Of a DNA stretch of 41,347 nucleotides, positions 25,777 to 34,889 are shown one piece after another (positions within the stretch are counted from its first letter, which is position 1; every line of letters starts with the position of its first letter). The notes under the pieces were generated by a model. It made no database searches. It saw only the letters and a program-made list of their open reading frames with translations, and had not been told where the DNA came from. Position numbers and translations under genes: made by a program. The stretch comes from Sutcliffiella horikoshii DSM 8719 (GTDB taxonomy: Bacteria > Bacillota > Bacilli > Bacillales > Bacillaceae_I): positions 1 through 41,347 of the forward strand of contig LQXN01000050.1 of NCBI GenBank assembly GCA_001648575.1, read 5' to 3'.

Positions 25777-26430
25777 CTCTTAACAAATGTCTGCTTTTTA
25801 ACTGAAAATATTGAACTAACAAAAATATAATTATTATAGTAGTTCCTAACCATGTTTTACCCGCCACCGGTAAGGTATCGCCAATTACAACAAATAATAA
25901 AACGTAATTTGATTATAACTAAATAATAACTATCTTTACATAAGAATACATATTAAAATTGACTATTCAGTATTTATTCCCTTGCCTAAATATCTTCTTT
26001 ATATGCATCCAATAAAAATCCATTGGGCACTGAATATGACATTCCTAACTTTATCATCACTTAATGGGTTTTTTTGTAATTTTAACAGGTATTAATGCCT
26101 TCTTTGTAGAAGAATGGAGAGAAAAATATTAATAGGCGGTAGGTTCAAAGAAGATTGTTTTTAGAATATACAGGTTGCAACGGGATGCCAGTGGCGATAC
26201 TTTCTCTATTTTTTACGAGCTAGAAGCCTTTATGTTTACCAATTACAAGGGAGCTCATGATTTTATTTCGTAGTTACCCTCCATGAACGGTTTAGAGATG
26301 CTATTACTACTCAATCCCGCACCGCAGCCAGCTTCTAGATAGTGAGGAAATATTATTGACAAGAGACCCCGATAAGATAATACCCTGATGAACAATAAAT
26401 AAAATAACAAGAGGCACATGCTTAAAGATG
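25777..26430. other. Degenerate intergenic region
   Basis: About 650 bp with no intact gene. At 26003-26132 the plus strand, after a one-base shift near 26060, reads MHPIKIHWALNMTFLT... then MGFFVILTGINAFFVEEWRE and stop, which looks like a decayed small membrane protein. The rest (26150-26430) is not recognised. Confidence 0.4.
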
Positions 26431-26627
26431 ACTTCTTTATTCAACAATCTGGGAGCGATTGTTGAATAAGCGTCCGACAAAATATACGTTTTATAACTCA
26501 GTTCATTTTCAAACTGGGTTGTTTTTTGTATACAAAAAGCACCGCAATAAGCAGTGCAATTATTATGACATATTAACTTGCATTTAGTGACGCAAGAAAA
26601 ATTTGTGCGATAGGTAACGGAACCCGT
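26431..26627. repeat. Long intergenic repeat, right copy
   Basis: It is homologous to 24115-24303 in the same orientation. Its first part is a good palindrome: TTATTCAACAATC with GATTGTTGAATAA. It shares AACTCAGTTCATTTTC, the CAAAAAGCAC..GCAGTGCAATTAT hairpin, ATGACATATTAACTT and GATAGGTAACGGAACCCGT with the left copy. Confidence 0.8.
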
Positions 26628-26653
26628 CAAGGTTTTATGGCGTTTTTACTGAT

Positions 26654-26686
26654 ACAAAAAATGCCCAGAGCTCTGAGCATTTTGTA
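26654..26686 (-). terminator. Terminator of the hsd operon
   Basis: AAAATGCCCAGAG pairs with CTCTGAGCATTTT. On the minus strand a T-run follows. A second hairpin, AAGCTAGTG/CACTAGCTT (26748-26776), overlaps the hsdR stop codon. Confidence 0.8.
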
Positions 26687-26757
26687 TTTATTCGTGTTTC
26701 TTGCATTTCTTTACGTCCAATATTTCTAAAAACAAATAAGTATTTAAGCTAGTGCCA

Positions 26758-29739
26758 TTACTGGACACTAGCTTGTTTTAATACTTCATATATGTGTTCT
26801 CCGACCTGACCTTCTAGTTGATCACGGAAGAAATCATCCTCTAACACTTTCCCAAAGAATCCTTGGTTTTTCTCATAACCTTCTACCACATAGTCCATAA
26901 ATCGTTTTCTAAACCCTAAAATAAAATCCTCATAAGTATTGTTCTGTGCTTGGGTTCGAAGGGTGGCATCACCTGCGGCGATGTCAACGATTTGCTGGAT
27001 GTTGAGCTTTTCATGATCTCCAAATTCCGTTCCATTTTTAGAATTTAGTCGTTCCAAAATGGCCGTAAGCGGATCTTTTGGAGGATCCTCGTTAGCTCTG
27101 CCTCCGCTAATATCAATACCCACTGTATAGTCTTCTTCGTCCTCTCCAAGGGAGATGCTGCCATGATCTTTCTTTTTAAGGGAGTAGAACTCCAGTACGA
27201 CCTTGTCCTCTAAGTCCACTTTTGTGCCAGGTTTTAGAGCAATTTTCTGCAGCAAATAGCGTAGATAAACAAACAGTTTGTGAAGATCAACGTCTTTAAA
27301 CGGAGTAATCTGCAAGACGAACATATAGATGCTGTTAAACTTTTTCGCTTTACTTACAAAATCACGTTGCTCTTCGTCCGTTAGGTTGCTATATCGGCGT
27401 TTTGCTGAATCGATTAGATTATTGGAAAGCTCGATGTCACGTTTTGTTTGTTTTTCTTTTTCCTTGTAGAGAATATCCATCAACTTATCGATTTCTTCGT
27501 CATTTAAAACCATATAATCCTGTATCTCTTGTTGAATGCTATAAAGCTCATTAGGGTCGATATCGCCTTCCAGGACGGTATCCTCATAATAAGGTTCAAA
27601 AGCTTTTCGGATGTCATCAGGGTCGTTTACAAAGTCTAGAATGAAGGTATCTTCTTTGCCAGGATAGGTTCGATTGAGGCGAGAGAGTGTTTGAACTGCT
27701 TTTAAACCTGAGAGCTTTTTATCCACAAACATGGTATGCAGCTTTGGTTGATCAAATCCTGTTTGGTATTTTTCCGCTACGAGTAACACTTGATATTCCT
27801 CACTATCAAACTTCTTAGGAAGCTGCTTTTCGGCGAATCCGTTCATCTCTGTTTCTGTATATTCCTCTCCACTGTTTTTTACCGTCCCTGAGAAGGCCAC
27901 CAATGCCTTCATATCCTTGTAATTCTTCGCTTTGATGTATCGATCAAATGCTATCTTGTAACGCACTGCATGAAGGCGGGAAGCGGTCACCACCATCGCT
28001 TTTGCCTGACCATTTAATTTTTTACTCGTAATGCGTCTGAAATGCTCAATAATGATTTCCGTTTTCTGATCAATGTTATGGGGATGAAGGCTCACAAATC
28101 GAGAAATCGCCTTTGTTGCCTTGGCACTTTCAAATTCAGGATCCTCTTCAATTTTCTTAGCGACTCTATAGTACATTTTGTAGGTGGTGTAGTTTTTCAA
28201 CACATCGATGATAAAACCTTCTTGAATCGCTTGTTTCATGCTGTAGAGGTGGAAAGGGTGAGGTTTCCCTTGTGCATCTTCTGTTCCAAACATTTTTAAT
28301 GTGCTGCCTTTTGGAGTGGCTGTAAAGGCAAAGAAACTAATGTTGGATTGTTTTCCAACGCGATTCATTTCATCAAGAATTTTATCCTCGGTGTCTTGTT
28401 CTTTTGCTTCCGCTTCCTCGTCCATCTTTTGAGCTTCTTCCAGTGTTAAACTGGTGGTAAGTGCGGCCATGTTTTTGCCACTCGTGGAGGAGTGTGCTTC
28501 ATCAATAATGATGGCGTATCTTTTATCTTTAAGTGTTCCGAGTTTATCCAAGATATTGGGAAACTTTTGAATCGTCGTGATGATGATTTTAACACCCTTG
28601 TTTAGTGCTTCTGCGAGCTGCGAGGAGTTCTCCTCGATTTTTTCTACCATGCCTGCTTTATGTTCTAGTTGATAGACCGCCTTTTGAAGCTGTTTATCCA
28701 AGATTTTACGGTCTGTGACTACAATCGCTCCATCGAATACGGACTCGTTATGTTCGTTATGCAGGGTAGCTAGTCGATGAGAGAGCCATGAAATGGAGTT
28801 CGTTTTGCCGCTTCCTGCACTGTGTTGGATTAGATACGATTGTCCTGGACCAAAAGCTTTTGCGTGCGTGAGCACCTTTTTAACAGCATCTCGTTGATGG
28901 TAACGAGGAAAGATAAGCGTTTCTTTTGTGAGGATGTTTCCTTCATCATCTTCATCTTCGTCAACAATGAGATAAACAAACTTATCAAGCACTTCTAGAA
29001 GGCCCTCGCGTGACAACAAGTCTTCCCAAATGTAATGCGTACTCAGTTTGCCTTTAATAATCGGGTTGCCTTTTCCTCCGTTGTCACCTTTATTAAAAGG
29101 AAGGAAGAACGTTTTGGTGCCGTTTAGCTTTGTCGTCATGAATGCTTCATTTGTGTCAACCGCAAAACAGACAAGTGTACGTTGCTTGAATCGGAAAAGA
29201 AGATCTTTGCGGCTTCTGTCATGCATCCATTGATGTTTGGCATCGCTTACATCTTGTCCTGTAAATTCATTTTTTAGCTCAAATGCAAGAACAGGTAGAC
29301 CGTTTAGGAAAATTACAAGATCAATTCGTTCCCCTTCTTTATGAACCAATTCCTCTGTTACAGAAAGTCTGTTTTTTTGATACAACTCCATCAGTTCTTG
29401 ATTCAAGGAGGTAGGAGGCTTGAAGTAAGCGAAATTCAGCTGCACGCCGTAATCTTTGATGCCTTTACGAAGTACATCAATCATCCCGCGGCGTTTCAGT
29501 TCTGCGTCCAGTCTTGATAAGATTTTTTGCCTGTATTGACCTTTGTAGATATCTTTTAATCTACCAAGAGCCTTTTCTTGCGTTTCCTCTAAAAAGGAGA
29601 ATAATTGCCATTCATCGACGGCATACTTCTTATTGTAATCCTTATTTTTGCCTTCCAGGTAACCATTTTCAGTGGTCAAGTATTCCTTGACCACTGTTTG
29701 AAAAGCCCGTTCTTTTAATATATCAGGTGTAACAATCAT
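26758..29739 (-). CDS. hsdR: Type I restriction endonuclease, R subunit
   Basis: 993 aa, the normal length. The N-terminal nuclease domain has the PD-(D/E)xK type core (IDLVIFLNGLPVLAFELK at about 138-155). The SF2 translocase motor follows with Walker A QHSAGSGKT, DEAH box IIIDEAHSS and motif III FFAFTATPKG. Later helicase motifs are VLLVAEKYQTGFDQP and QTLSRLNRT. The C-terminus should contact HsdM/HsdS. It cuts unmodified DNA at a distance after translocation, as part of the R2M2S complex. ATG 29739 overlaps the hsdS stop as ATGA, behind GGAGGTGA, so translation is probably coupled. It is the last gene of the operon; all key motifs are intact. Confidence 0.97.
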   Translation of the reverse strand: MIVTPDILKERAFQTVVKEYLTTENGYLEGKNKDYNKKYAVDEWQLFSFLEETQEKALGRLKDIYKGQYRQKILSRLDAELKRRGMIDVLRKGIKDYGVQLNFAYFKPPTSLNQELMELYQKNRLSVTEELVHKEGERIDLVIFLNGLPVLAFELKNEFTGQDVSDAKHQWMHDRSRKDLLFRFKQRTLVCFAVDTNEAFMTTKLNGTKTFFLPFNKGDNGGKGNPIIKGKLSTHYIWEDLLSREGLLEVLDKFVYLIVDEDEDDEGNILTKETLIFPRYHQRDAVKKVLTHAKAFGPGQSYLIQHSAGSGKTNSISWLSHRLATLHNEHNESVFDGAIVVTDRKILDKQLQKAVYQLEHKAGMVEKIEENSSQLAEALNKGVKIIITTIQKFPNILDKLGTLKDKRYAIIIDEAHSSTSGKNMAALTTSLTLEEAQKMDEEAEAKEQDTEDKILDEMNRVGKQSNISFFAFTATPKGSTLKMFGTEDAQGKPHPFHLYSMKQAIQEGFIIDVLKNYTTYKMYYRVAKKIEEDPEFESAKATKAISRFVSLHPHNIDQKTEIIIEHFRRITSKKLNGQAKAMVVTASRLHAVRYKIAFDRYIKAKNYKDMKALVAFSGTVKNSGEEYTETEMNGFAEKQLPKKFDSEEYQVLLVAEKYQTGFDQPKLHTMFVDKKLSGLKAVQTLSRLNRTYPGKEDTFILDFVNDPDDIRKAFEPYYEDTVLEGDIDPNELYSIQQEIQDYMVLNDEEIDKLMDILYKEKEKQTKRDIELSNNLIDSAKRRYSNLTDEEQRDFVSKAKKFNSIYMFVLQITPFKDVDLHKLFVYLRYLLQKIALKPGTKVDLEDKVVLEFYSLKKKDHGSISLGEDEEDYTVGIDISGGRANEDPPKDPLTAILERLNSKNGTEFGDHEKLNIQQIVDIAAGDATLRTQAQNNTYEDFILGFRKRFMDYVVEGYEKNQGFFGKVLEDDFFRDQLEGQVGEHIYEVLKQASVQ

Positions 29740-31118
29740 CTTTTCACCTCCAAATCGCTTTCATTGTAATTTCGAACATCAATTTTACCAGTAACAGCTT
29801 CATATATGAGAGATTGACGGTATTTTTGTAGCACTTCAATTTGGTTAAATATTTTATTGACTGCAATTTCTATTTCTTCGCTTTTGTTTTTTATAAATTC
29901 GAGAATATTTTTTTGTTCCTCTAAGGGTGGTAAAGCTATAGAAATCGATTTGACTATTTTTGAATTTAGCCCTGACATAATACTACCTTTAGAATTTATT
30001 CTTAAAAACTCTTCAACGTAGTTGCTTTTATCTATCACAAAAGAAATATACTTAGGAATAGCCATATTGGTCTTGATTTTTAATTTCATTAAATGTGAAT
30101 CGATAATGCCACTTGTATATGTTGAAGGTACGACTTGACTTTTTCCAATTGTTCCCATCATCGATATTAATAAATCACCTTGACTAACTTTATATTGAAT
30201 CATTTTTTTATACTTTTCATTACTAATGAATCTATGTCCTAAAGTAAAATTATTAGAAATTAGATTCTCTTGTCCGTAAACTTTATATTGATATGATTCG
30301 TTCATCTCATCTAGTTTCAAGCTGCTACCGAATGGTCCAATCCTAATATCGTCTAATAAATATTTTATCTTTTTTACTTCCCAATGCTCAGGAATTGGAC
30401 CAATCCACTCCACGCCGCTGTCCTTCATTTTCGCGTGGGGATTAAGCCCACGCGTCACGTTTTCGCTTATTAGAGATTGACGGTATTTTTGAAGGGTTTC
30501 TAGTAAAATCTTTTTGTGTTTTATTATTGTTTGGATATGCACAGATTTTTCATTAAGAAAATTAGCAATGGCTACTTGCTCCTGAAGGGGAGGATATAAA
30601 ACCTTAAAGTTTTTTACTAATGATAAATTAGTCCTTAATCTTGTTGAACCAGTTGAATGTGATTCAGCATTTGACCTAAAATAATTGCAATTAATTGCAT
30701 AAACCAAGAACCTTTTATCGATTTTTTCTTCATCTACCAAGAACTTAATGCAATCCGAAGAGATTAAATACCTATCATATTCGTTATTTACTATTGCTGC
30801 TCTAGCAACGGGCATCATTTTAGTAATAACAATATCACCTGGAAAAATGTTACTACGCTTCAATTTATTCGCTTTATCTTCTGATGTATATTTAGTATTT
30901 TTATTTATGTGCTCTCCGTCTTTAAGATTATTTAACTGAATAATAGGAATGCCAGAGTCGGTGTAATGTTCTGTTTTCAAATCAGAACCGAACGGTCCAT
31001 CAACAAAATTATCACTTCTATTAGTTGTTAGGTTTTTAAGTTTAATTTCATTCCAGTGAAAGGGTATTTCACCTACTAAAGGGATACTACTAATTTTATA
31101 GTCGTTATACCTTTTCAT
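29736..31118 (-). CDS. hsdS: Type I RM specificity subunit
   Basis: 460 aa with the two-half layout. TRD1 (about 20-170) begins GEIPFHWNEIKLKNL and is followed by the first conserved helix (LPPLQEQVAIANFLNEKS ... LQKYRQSLISE). TRD2 begins WIGPIPEHWEVKKIKYLLDD and is followed by the second helix (LPPLEEQKNILEFIKNKS ... LQKYRQSLIYEAVTGKID). Each TRD reads one half of a bipartite target; the target cannot be deduced. An identical 20-bp stretch occurs at the end of each half (29809-29828 and 30472-30491). The gene overlaps hsdM by 14 bp and hsdR by 4 bp. Confidence 0.96.
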   Translation of the reverse strand: MKRYNDYKISSIPLVGEIPFHWNEIKLKNLTTNRSDNFVDGPFGSDLKTEHYTDSGIPIIQLNNLKDGEHINKNTKYTSEDKANKLKRSNIFPGDIVITKMMPVARAAIVNNEYDRYLISSDCIKFLVDEEKIDKRFLVYAINCNYFRSNAESHSTGSTRLRTNLSLVKNFKVLYPPLQEQVAIANFLNEKSVHIQTIIKHKKILLETLQKYRQSLISENVTRGLNPHAKMKDSGVEWIGPIPEHWEVKKIKYLLDDIRIGPFGSSLKLDEMNESYQYKVYGQENLISNNFTLGHRFISNEKYKKMIQYKVSQGDLLISMMGTIGKSQVVPSTYTSGIIDSHLMKLKIKTNMAIPKYISFVIDKSNYVEEFLRINSKGSIMSGLNSKIVKSISIALPPLEEQKNILEFIKNKSEEIEIAVNKIFNQIEVLQKYRQSLIYEAVTGKIDVRNYNESDLEVKR

Positions 31119-33153
31119 TAAATATTCCCTCCATCAAATTCAATATTTCAGCTTCTTTTTGTTGGATTAACTCTTGATAAGCTGTTGATGGGGACAAAAA
31201 TTTATATTGATAAAAATGTCGTGTAATTGGAATTTCAAAGCCAACCTTTGTTTTACTCTCATCAATCCATGCACCAGGAACATGAGGAAACACTTCACGC
31301 TGGAAGTAAGCATGGATAGACTCACTCAACGGGACATTTTCCGTATCTCGAAGGGTCGGATCGGCTTCCATGTTCCCTTTTTTATCCTGACAAACGTCAG
31401 CCGTTTCATCTCGTTCAGAAAGCCCCATATAAATCGCTTTCCATAATCCCGTTTTCACTTCTGAAACACTGTCGAAAGCGGGTTTTAGCATAGCAATAAA
31501 CTCTTCACGATTTTTATATACCTTGTCAGAAATATTCTCCTGAAGGATAGCGATAATTTTCTCTTGCAGCATTTTACCTTCCTCTAGCTTCGCAAGTTTT
31601 TTAGTATCGGCTGCCTTTTTATCTTTTTTACGTTGAAGCTCCAGGTACACTTCTTCATCGAATAACTTAGCAAAAGCTGCCTCGTTGTAGAGATTTTCAA
31701 TCCGCTCTGGAGATATCATGAAATTTAATTGCAATGGGCGTTCAATGGTAATCTTTTGATATCCGAAGTCCTTCAAATCAAAAATCTTGCTCCGTTCATT
31801 CTCTTTGAAGTCACCGTAAATGCGGGATATCTCATTAATTTGCTCTTCAGTAATTTCGTTCCGCTTACTTCCGAGACTTTTTCGCATTTTGACGAAATAT
31901 TGCGTCGCATCAACCAATTGAATTTTCCCTTTACGAACGGCACCTTTTTCAAGTTTTTCGTTTTTTCTATTAGAAAGAATCCAGATGTACGTGGAAATTC
32001 CTGTGTTATAGAAAAGCTGATCGGGAAGAGCAACAATGCCTTCTAACAAGTCATTTTCAATAATCCAACGACGGATTTCGCTCTCGCCACTGCCAGCATC
32101 ACCAGTGAATAAGGGTGATCCGTTAAAGATTATTGCCATTCGGCTGCCTTTTTCATCTTGCTTCATTTTGGAGACCATGTGTTGTAAGAAAAGAAGGGAA
32201 CCATCGGAAGTACGCGGAAGCCCCGCACCATAGCGTCCATCAAACCCTTTTTCTTGGTGTTCTTCAATAATACTGGCACCGTAATGCTTCCAGTCCACTC
32301 CAAATGGAGGATTCATTAGAGCATAACGTACTTTTAAGTCCTTATGACCGTCATTATCATTTAACGAGTTGCCAAACGCGATATGTCCCGCATCTTGCCC
32401 TTTAATCAACAAATCGGCACAAGCAATCGCATAGGACTTCGGGTTTAACTCTTGTCCAAACACTTCTACTTGTGTGCTTGGGTTGAATTCTTTAATAAAC
32501 TCCGTTGCTTCCGAAAGCATTCCGCCCGTTCCGCATGCAAAATCTCCAACCTGGACAATCTTACCTTGTTGCATCAGTTCTGATGGGTCTTCGTTTAAGA
32601 TAAGGTTTACCATCAGCTTAATTACTTCACGAGGGGTATAGTGATCCCCGGCTTCTGCGTTTTCAGAAAAACGACGAATCAACTCTTCAAATATGTATCC
32701 CATCTGCATGTTGGAAACCTTTTCGACGCTAAGGTCCATTGCTGCAAACAGTTGAACGACACTATAAAGCAAGTCATGTTCGTCCATTTTCTTGATTTCA
32801 TCTTCAAAGTCAAAGCGTTCAAATATCACACGTACATTGGAAGAAAAGCCCTGTATGTAATTGCGAAGGTTCGCTGCGATGTTGTCGGGATCATGCAAGA
32901 GAGTTTGGAAATCAAACGGACTCGTGTTGTTAAAATCATATCCAGCGATTCTGTTTAAGATAGCATCATGTTTCACGGATTTCGCCTTTTCCAGCACTTG
33001 TGCTTTTGTCGGTACTAATAAGGAATCAAAGCGGCGTAATACGCTAAGTGGTAGGATTACATCACGATATTCTTCTTTCTTATAGGGGCCGCGTAGAATT
33101 TCTGCGTTTTTCCATATAAAGTTAACGAATTCATTATTTTCTATAATTTGCAT
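31105..33153 (-). CDS. hsdM: Type I RM methyltransferase subunit
   Basis: 682 aa, longer than the ~500-aa standard because of a C-terminal extension. The N-terminal HsdM_N helical domain is at about 1-140. The N6-adenine methyltransferase core has SAM-binding motif I (VGDFACGTGGMLSEA) and catalytic motif IV NPPFG (LMNPPFGVDWKHYG). The extension from about 490 is rich in charged residues (QRKKDKKAADTKKLAKLEEG) and ends FYQYKFLSP...EAEILNLMEG. It adds methyl groups to the HsdS-defined site. It is first in the operon; ATG is behind GAGGTGAT. No convincing promoter was found in the bases upstream. Confidence 0.96.
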   Translation of the reverse strand: MQIIENNEFVNFIWKNAEILRGPYKKEEYRDVILPLSVLRRFDSLLVPTKAQVLEKAKSVKHDAILNRIAGYDFNNTSPFDFQTLLHDPDNIAANLRNYIQGFSSNVRVIFERFDFEDEIKKMDEHDLLYSVVQLFAAMDLSVEKVSNMQMGYIFEELIRRFSENAEAGDHYTPREVIKLMVNLILNEDPSELMQQGKIVQVGDFACGTGGMLSEATEFIKEFNPSTQVEVFGQELNPKSYAIACADLLIKGQDAGHIAFGNSLNDNDGHKDLKVRYALMNPPFGVDWKHYGASIIEEHQEKGFDGRYGAGLPRTSDGSLLFLQHMVSKMKQDEKGSRMAIIFNGSPLFTGDAGSGESEIRRWIIENDLLEGIVALPDQLFYNTGISTYIWILSNRKNEKLEKGAVRKGKIQLVDATQYFVKMRKSLGSKRNEITEEQINEISRIYGDFKENERSKIFDLKDFGYQKITIERPLQLNFMISPERIENLYNEAAFAKLFDEEVYLELQRKKDKKAADTKKLAKLEEGKMLQEKIIAILQENISDKVYKNREEFIAMLKPAFDSVSEVKTGLWKAIYMGLSERDETADVCQDKKGNMEADPTLRDTENVPLSESIHAYFQREVFPHVPGAWIDESKTKVGFEIPITRHFYQYKFLSPSTAYQELIQQKEAEILNLMEGIFNEKV

Positions 33154-33781
33154 AAATCTATCACCTCAAGTAGTAAAATTTCGATCTTTTGTCGATTACC
33201 ATTTTTATTCTACAGTATGGCTCTAAACCATTTTGTCGAACTTTGTAGAATATAGGTAATTTGTATATTTATCAAGGGATGGAAGCTCAAAAAAACTCCT
33301 GCGATAGGACAAAACATTCGCCTTATACATTTTGATGAGGAAGGGTTCAAATGATAAGTGCTCAATTTCTTGGCTTTCTTTTTCGAAATGAAAAGATAGT
33401 GCAAAAAGTAGCGTACAGAAGATTTAAGTAGTTCGGTTGAGAGGTAGAAAACAGAAAATAACGGTTTATTTAGTGGCGATTTTACATAGGAATTCACTTT
33501 ATTATTATTGTTGGTATGAGAGTGTTTAGCGTATTTTTGCATATCGATTAGCAGGGGCTTTTAACATTAGTTTTAGCAGGTGGACAATATCTATTGGTCG
33601 GGGTTCAAAATGTTGCTAATGTGCCTGCTAATTTAACTGCTAATCCACAAAAACTATAAGGATTAATGGAAAAAGCATGGTACTATTAAAATATATGGTA
33701 TTCCATTGGAAACGGTCTTTCCAACGTCGAATACAATAAAATGGACTGATATATGTCATCAAATTAAAGGGGGGGACAAAT
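33154..33781. other. Divergent intergenic region with a small remnant
   Basis: About 630 bp between hsdM (minus) and the next plus-strand gene; it must hold their promoters. At about 33565-33657 the plus strand reads LVLAGGQYLLVGVQNVANVP... to TAA without a usable start, which looks like the C-terminus of a lost small protein. Nothing else is recognised. Confidence 0.4.
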
Positions 33782-34390
33782 ATGTCTAGAATACCAATTG
33801 GAACAATTATAGAAGGCGTAAAAAAATATGGACCAAAAGCAGGGAAAATTATTAAAGACAACCGCAAAGAGATAACTGCAGTGTTAGGTGTTTTAGGCGT
33901 AGGAGATGTAATTAAAAAACGTATGGAAAAGAAAGAAGAATCAAACAATACAGAAGGAGAAAAATGGCATTATAGGAAAAGGCGTTATAAACATTATGAA
34001 AATAAATTACTACCTGAATTGGATAGTCAAAATAGGAATGAACTTTTTCAGTATGTGCTTGAAATCGAAAAGTTTATTCAACAGATAAAAAATGAGAAAA
34101 AAGAAGATATTGGCATAAAAAAGCCTATACATGAAAAAAGAATTAAAGATTGGAATGATATTCTTATTCAAATTAAAGATAAAATGTCTACAAAAGATTA
34201 TCTTGAATTTATTAAAATTTATAACAACCCTAATTATCAAAGTGAATATTTTAAAGGTTTTGAGGGTGATGTTGAGAAATTTAAAAAACTCATTAATGGT
34301 GAAAAATATGATGATCTATTGAAATATACTGCAAAAATAACTAGTAGGAATATTGATCAAATCAAGAAAGATTTCTCACTAACAGACTAA
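33782..34390 (+). CDS. Protein of unknown function next to the RM operon
   Basis: 202 aa. The N-terminus (1-45) is amphipathic and glycine-rich (IPIGTIIEGVKKYGPKAGKI, ITAVLGVLGVGDVIKK), and could insert into or lie on a membrane. The rest is highly charged and helical (Lys and Glu rich). A strong GGGGGGG is followed by ATG. I know no family for it. Its place between a type I RM system and a kinase suggests a role in the defence region, by context only. Confidence 0.6.
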   Translation: MSRIPIGTIIEGVKKYGPKAGKIIKDNRKEITAVLGVLGVGDVIKKRMEKKEESNNTEGEKWHYRKRRYKHYENKLLPELDSQNRNELFQYVLEIEKFIQQIKNEKKEDIGIKKPIHEKRIKDWNDILIQIKDKMSTKDYLEFIKIYNNPNYQSEYFKGFEGDVEKFKKLINGEKYDDLLKYTAKITSRNIDQIKKDFSLTD

Positions 34391-34889
34391 TATAATGACC
34401 GAATAATTTAAGCCAACATGGTTAAAATAAAGGGCTGCCGCATGATCTTTTTAATTTGGGCAAAAGGGAAATACAATTGAGTATATGGATGCGTCTTCAT
34501 TCCCTTTCAGGATTCTCCCCCATGGACTTTTTCTGAGCGGAAAAGATAAGGAATGTTAAAAAAAGTGCAATGTGAATATTAAAGTAACGGGTGCGTTGAA
34601 TTAGGAAACCAGTTTTCTGTTTAAATTTTTTTGAACCTCTAACGTCAATGAAGTTAGAGGTTTTTTTATGTAGCATGAGAGAAAAAGCCTATTGAGGTTA
34701 TTTTAGACTAAAGTTACCTCTTTCTTTGCCTCATGTACCATTTCTCGCAGAGTATGTAATTTATCCAATCAAATCAACTCGTCTTAATCATAATCCGGGT
34801 GACTTTTACTACTTTTCCATAATAGGAAAATGAAAAATATGTTAATATTTACATTGTACTACTAAATTTGTTAATCTTGGGAGGGCAAG
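34391..34889. other. Intergenic, terminator and repeat fragment
   Basis: It holds TAACGGGTGCGTTGAATTAGG at 34586-34606 (the same motif as at 22869) and the terminator at 34634-34667. The promoter of the kinase should lie between 34700 and 34880, but no clear one is seen. Confidence 0.5.
34634..34667 (+). terminator. Strong terminator
   Basis: AACCTCTAAC (34634-34643) pairs with GTTAGAGGTT (34653-34662), followed by T7. It separates the unknown 202-aa gene from the kinase gene. Confidence 0.88.

Noticed and set aside
33210-33542. Minus-strand frame of 110 codons upstream of hsdM
   Set aside because: It lies in the divergent promoter region, has no ribosome site and reads as low-complexity sequence.
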